This document shows positions 61,064 to 64,000 of a stretch of DNA of 64,000 nt, piece after piece. How positions within the stretch are numbered: the first letter of the stretch is position 1; each line of letters starts with the position of its first letter. This DNA is from Virgibacillus sp. NKC19-3 (lineage in GTDB: Bacteria; Bacillota; Bacilli; Bacillales; Amphibacillaceae). The notes under the pieces were generated by a model that was not told the origin of the DNA, did no database searches, and saw only the letters and a list, made by a program, of their open reading frames with translations. The stretch lies in the NCBI RefSeq assembly GCF_019837165.1, contig NZ_JAGYHC010000001.1, positions 1,364,001-1,428,000 on the forward strand, read 5' to 3'. Position numbers and translations under genes: made by a program.

Positions 61064-62035
61064 ATGAAGTACGTATGGTTTGTAGGTATGGTTTTGGGCG
61101 CACTCATGATTTTATCTGCGTGTGGAGGTAGTGAAGAAAGCAGTGGAGATGGAGGGGAAGGCGCTAGTCTTACCATTGGGATCTCTTTACCATCTGCTAC
61201 ACATGGTTGGATGGGCGCACTCATTGATCATGCAGAGACGGAGGCGAATGAGATTTCGGAAAGTGAGGGTATTGATTATGTGATGACGAACGCCGAGAAC
61301 CCGAATGAGCAAGCGAACGATGTTGATGATTTAATAGCTCAGGATGTGGATGCGATGGTGATTCTTCCCATCGAGTCTGCGGCTTTAACACCATCTGGTC
61401 AAAATGTTGCAGATGCTGACATACCGCTTGTTGTTGTTGACCGCGAATTAGAAAACGATGCGGCGGATGTTGTTGTTACAGGGGATAATGAAGGAATTGG
61501 CCGCAATGCTGGTAACTATCTCGTTAATCAATTAGACGGTGAGGGAAAGATTGTAGAAATCACAGGTCCTCCCAATTCGGTAACGGAGCAGCGTGGTGCC
61601 GGCTTTCAAGAAGCGATTGAAGGAGAGGATGGTATTGACGTAGTCGCTTCCCAAGATGGAGATTTCTCCACAGAGACGTCATTGGGTGTCATGCAAAACA
61701 TTTTACAAGCACAGGAAGAAATTGATGCTGTCTATACCCAAGACGATGGCATGGCATTAGGAGTATTGCAAGCCATCGAAGAGGCAGGGCGAGAGGATAT
61801 TCAATTTATTACTGGTGCAGGTGGAGGCACCGAAGTTTATGAACATATTCAGGATGATGATAGCTTGATAACAGCTACCTTCTTGTATCCTCCTACCATG
61901 AGTGTAGAAGGGATTCGGATTGCTGCAGATCTAGCCCAAGGAGAAGAACAAGCGGAAGAAGAAGTTCTTCTGGATGCAACTGAAGTGACGAATGACAATG
62001 TGGATGAACATTACGATCCAGATTCTTTATTCTAA
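61064..62035 (+). CDS. Ribose/inositol-type sugar-binding lipoprotein
   Basis: A 323-residue lipoprotein with lipobox LSAC (Cys near residue 20) and a Gly/Ser/Glu linker. It is a periplasmic_binding_4 (RbsB-like) protein: LTIGISLPSATHGWMGAL, NPNEQANDVDDLIAQDVDAMVILP, VVVDRE, GEGKIVEITGPPNSVTEQR and VYTQDDGMALGVLQAIEE. It delivers a sugar or cyclitol to the RbsA-like ATPase encoded next. The ligand is not certain; the inositol synthase nearby makes an inositol-like ligand worth testing. GAGGAGGG precedes the ATG. Confidence 0.9.
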   Translation: MKYVWFVGMVLGALMILSACGGSEESSGDGGEGASLTIGISLPSATHGWMGALIDHAETEANEISESEGIDYVMTNAENPNEQANDVDDLIAQDVDAMVILPIESAALTPSGQNVADADIPLVVVDRELENDAADVVVTGDNEGIGRNAGNYLVNQLDGEGKIVEITGPPNSVTEQRGAGFQEAIEGEDGIDVVASQDGDFSTETSLGVMQNILQAQEEIDAVYTQDDGMALGVLQAIEEAGREDIQFITGAGGGTEVYEHIQDDDSLITATFLYPPTMSVEGIRIAADLAQGEEQAEEEVLLDATEVTNDNVDEHYDPDSLF

Positions 62036-62065
62036 AGGAGCATTCGTCAACGGTAAGTGAATACA

Positions 62066-62302
62066 ATGAACAAAGGCGTAAGCGCCCGGTTCAACGTACA
62101 AATAGAGCACTTAGCAATGAGATGAAGGAAACATGCCCCTGCATCAGGGGTATGCCGACGTTGGCCGGCAAGGCCGTTCTTAGTCGGCCTTCCTTTGTCA
62201 AGCGAACCAATGTTGACTTGTGAATAAGTGTGAAGTTTGGGACTGCGCTCATGCTCGTCCCATCAAAAAACTGCTAGTTGCTGGGCGCTAGAGCCGGAGT
62301 GG
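62066..62302 (-). repeat. Interspersed repeat, copy C (inverted)
   Basis: This is the reverse complement of copy B with only scattered differences over about 230 bases. On the plus strand its ends are GCGCCCGGTTCAACG (62082-62096) and GTTGCTGGGCGC (62277-62288). It separates the binding-protein gene from the ATPase gene of one transporter, so it seems to have inserted within the operon. The 62036-62406 gap holds no other gene. Confidence 0.88.
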
Positions 62303-62406
62303 CTATCGCCTAGAGTGCTATTAATAACGCCAAAATTTAATAGATTCTTATCTTCCATTGAAAAAGGGGTGTATGCCCTTTTTGACGAATCGAAAGGGTG
62401 AATGAA

Positions 62407-63996
62407 ATGTCGACTATTTTGTCTATGGAGCATATCCATAAATCCTTCCATGATGTACCAGTGCTAAATGATGTCTCCCTCGAAGTGGAACAGGGAGAAA
62501 TTCATGCATTGTTAGGAGAGAACGGGGCAGGTAAATCCACGTTGATGAATATCTTGGGTGGTGTTCACCAACCTGAGGAAGGATCCATTGTTTTTAATGG
62601 GGAGACGGTTGAAATGGCAAATCCAAGAGTTTCCCAATCCCATGGGATCAGTTTTATTCATCAGGAACTCAATGTTATTCCCGACCTGCGTGTATATGAA
62701 AATATGTTTTTAGGTACGGAACTTAGAAATAAGTTTGGATTTGTAAGAGTTGAAGAGATGTGTGATGAAACAAGTAAAATCTTAAGTGAATTAGGTTTTG
62801 ATGTTGATCCAAAGACCTATGTACGTCATTTGGATGCTTCCTATAAACAGATGATTGAGATCGCAAGGGCCCTTTTACATAAGTCCAAGCTGATTATTAT
62901 GGACGAACCGACCACCTCATTAGCTGAGCATGAGATTCATCGGTTATTTGCCGTAATGAAAAACCTGAAACATGCAGGTGTATCCTTCATTTATATCTCC
63001 CATAAGTTAAAGGAGATTCAGGAAGTGTGTGACCGCTATACGGTGTTACGTGATGGAAAAGTAGTAGGGTCCAATAGTTTGGAACATGAAAATCTTGATG
63101 AAATCACGAAGCTGATGGTGGGGAAATCGGTTTCTGAAGATCGTCTAACAGATTTTCATCCATTTGGACAAGTAGCATTAGAAGTTAAAAACCTAACAAG
63201 CCAAGGCCTTTTTAAGGATATCAATTTCACTGTAAGGAAAGGGGAAATTGCTGGATTTACCGGTTTAGCCGGCGACGGACGAACAGAACTGTTTGAAAGT
63301 TTGTTTGGTTATCGACAAAAATACAAAGGCAAAATTAACATTCATGAACGGGTCGTACACATTAAACATCCCAAACAGGCATTAGAAGCAGGCATCGGAC
63401 TTGTTCCTAAAAATCGGAAGGAAAATGCGATCATTAAAGATCTTAACGTTATTCAAAATATGAGTCTATCATCGATCAAGCACTTTGAAAAAGCAGGATT
63501 TATTCAACGTAACATTGAAAGAAGGAAGTTCGATTTTTACCAGAAAAAACTCAATATAAAATTACACAATCCAAATATAGCCATTGACAAATTAAGCGGT
63601 GGCAACCAACAAAAAGTGGTGATTGCCAAATGGCTTGAAGTCAATACCGATATTATTATTTTTGATAATCCAACACAAGGTATTGATGTCGGGGCGAAAC
63701 GTGAAATTTTGCAGCATATTGTTTCATTGGCTAAACAAGGGAAAGCTGTGATTATTCTATCATCGGAAGCACCAGAAATACGAAAGGTATCCCATCGCAT
63801 TTATGTTATGTACAAAGGGGAAATAACCGCCCGATTTCAAGGAGAAGAAACTACGGATAATGTGATTATGAGTTATGCAACCGGATCCAAAGGGGGGATG
63901 ATTTACCGCAAGATACATTGTCGGAACCCCTACACCATTGAAGGAGATACTACACCACACCCATTGTCTAGCCGGATTATACAATGGGTTCAATAA
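62407..63996 (+). CDS. Sugar ABC transporter ATP-binding protein, RbsA-like (two ATPase domains)
   Basis: A tandem ABC ATPase of about 529 residues. Domain one has Walker A GENGAGKST (about 39), signature-equivalent DASYKQMIEIARAL and Walker B LIIMDEPTTSL. Domain two has the degenerate Walker A GLAGDGRTE, signature LSGGNQQK (about 397) and IIIFDNPTQGIDVG. An in-frame GTG at 62398 overlaps the ribosome site, so the ATG at 62407 is used. After YATGSKGG an extra tail of about 35 residues is not family-like. It begins at GGGGGG (63893-63898), where a one-base deletion would give an immediate natural stop. A permease gene is expected beyond the window. Confidence 0.88.
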   Translation: MSTILSMEHIHKSFHDVPVLNDVSLEVEQGEIHALLGENGAGKSTLMNILGGVHQPEEGSIVFNGETVEMANPRVSQSHGISFIHQELNVIPDLRVYENMFLGTELRNKFGFVRVEEMCDETSKILSELGFDVDPKTYVRHLDASYKQMIEIARALLHKSKLIIMDEPTTSLAEHEIHRLFAVMKNLKHAGVSFIYISHKLKEIQEVCDRYTVLRDGKVVGSNSLEHENLDEITKLMVGKSVSEDRLTDFHPFGQVALEVKNLTSQGLFKDINFTVRKGEIAGFTGLAGDGRTELFESLFGYRQKYKGKINIHERVVHIKHPKQALEAGIGLVPKNRKENAIIKDLNVIQNMSLSSIKHFEKAGFIQRNIERRKFDFYQKKLNIKLHNPNIAIDKLSGGNQQKVVIAKWLEVNTDIIIFDNPTQGIDVGAKREILQHIVSLAKQGKAVIILSSEAPEIRKVSHRIYVMYKGEITARFQGEETTDNVIMSYATGSKGGMIYRKIHCRNPYTIEGDTTPHPLSSRIIQWVQ

Positions 63997-64000
63997 ATAG

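Noticed and set aside
61064-62035. Assignment of the binding protein as inositol-specific
   Set aside because: RbsB-like proteins bind many sugars; sequence alone does not define the ligand, so it is left as ribose/inositol-type.

Overview
The window reads as chromosomal DNA of a low-GC, spore-forming Bacillaceae bacterium. Small acid-soluble spore proteins, a CotD-type coat protein, YpsA, a proline T-box ahead of proBA, strong GGAGG ribosome sites and frequent TTG/GTG starts all support this. The secreted proteins are very acidic, which suggests a halotolerant relative of Virgibacillus or Oceanobacillus (inference only).

Layout. Positions 1-10.7 kb hold housekeeping and stress genes: ppaC (cut by the window edge), cspA, menC, mscL, a metallo-hydrolase, spore genes, ypsA, an ABC exporter and an AbrB-Doc toxin-antitoxin pair. 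Positions 11-15.5 kb form an N-acetylmuramic acid PTS cluster: murP, frameshifted murQ, a LicT/BglG-type antiterminator and a stand-alone EIIA. An RNA antiterminator/terminator switch lies ahead of murP. Positions 15.7-22 kb carry acetyltransferases, a decayed phosphotransferase, fosB, a frameshifted drug exporter, a second metallo-hydrolase, an SDR and a carbonic anhydrase. Positions 22-36 kb are rich in surface genes: an NlpC/P60 protein whose catalytic Cys is Ser, a giant LPDTA-anchored nuclease/nucleotidase beside a sortase remnant, a sulfonate/nitrate-type ABC system with a frameshifted permease, a PrsA-like lipoprotein, UspA and a LysM-3D protein. An IS200/IS605 element with intact tnpB and internally deleted tnpA lies at 36.2-37.9 kb. 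Positions 38-47 kb are metabolic: a double AhpD-like protein, a HAD phosphatase, serA, T-box-proBA, a TANGO2-like protein, FAH and SDR.

The most interesting part is 47.8-64 kb. It starts with two secreted proteins sharing a C-terminal domain (ThuA-like, and PQQ-type sugar dehydrogenase with PKD and CBM6) and a camelysin/TasA-like protein. A tightly coupled six-gene operon follows: two TIM-barrel isomerases, a TatD hydrolase, a UbiA prenyltransferase, an alkaline-phosphatase-superfamily protein and inositol-3-phosphate synthase. It resembles the ebo/edb clusters of cyanobacteria and proteobacteria, with inositol-phosphate synthase in the place of the usual sugar-phosphate cyclase EboD and with no EboA. 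A thioredoxin-like protein, a LacI regulator with a perfect palindromic operator at its promoter, and a ribose/inositol-type ABC transporter follow. A near-match to the operator upstream of thuA suggests the LacI protein links both ends.

Two themes cut across the window. Interspersed repeats of about 230-400 bp with imperfect terminal inverted repeats occur near 4.0, 59.1 and 62.1 kb, with a degenerate copy at 31.5 kb. Three genes (murQ, the MFS exporter, the ABC permease) are each broken by one missing base in a homopolymer, so either sequencing error or recent decay must be considered.
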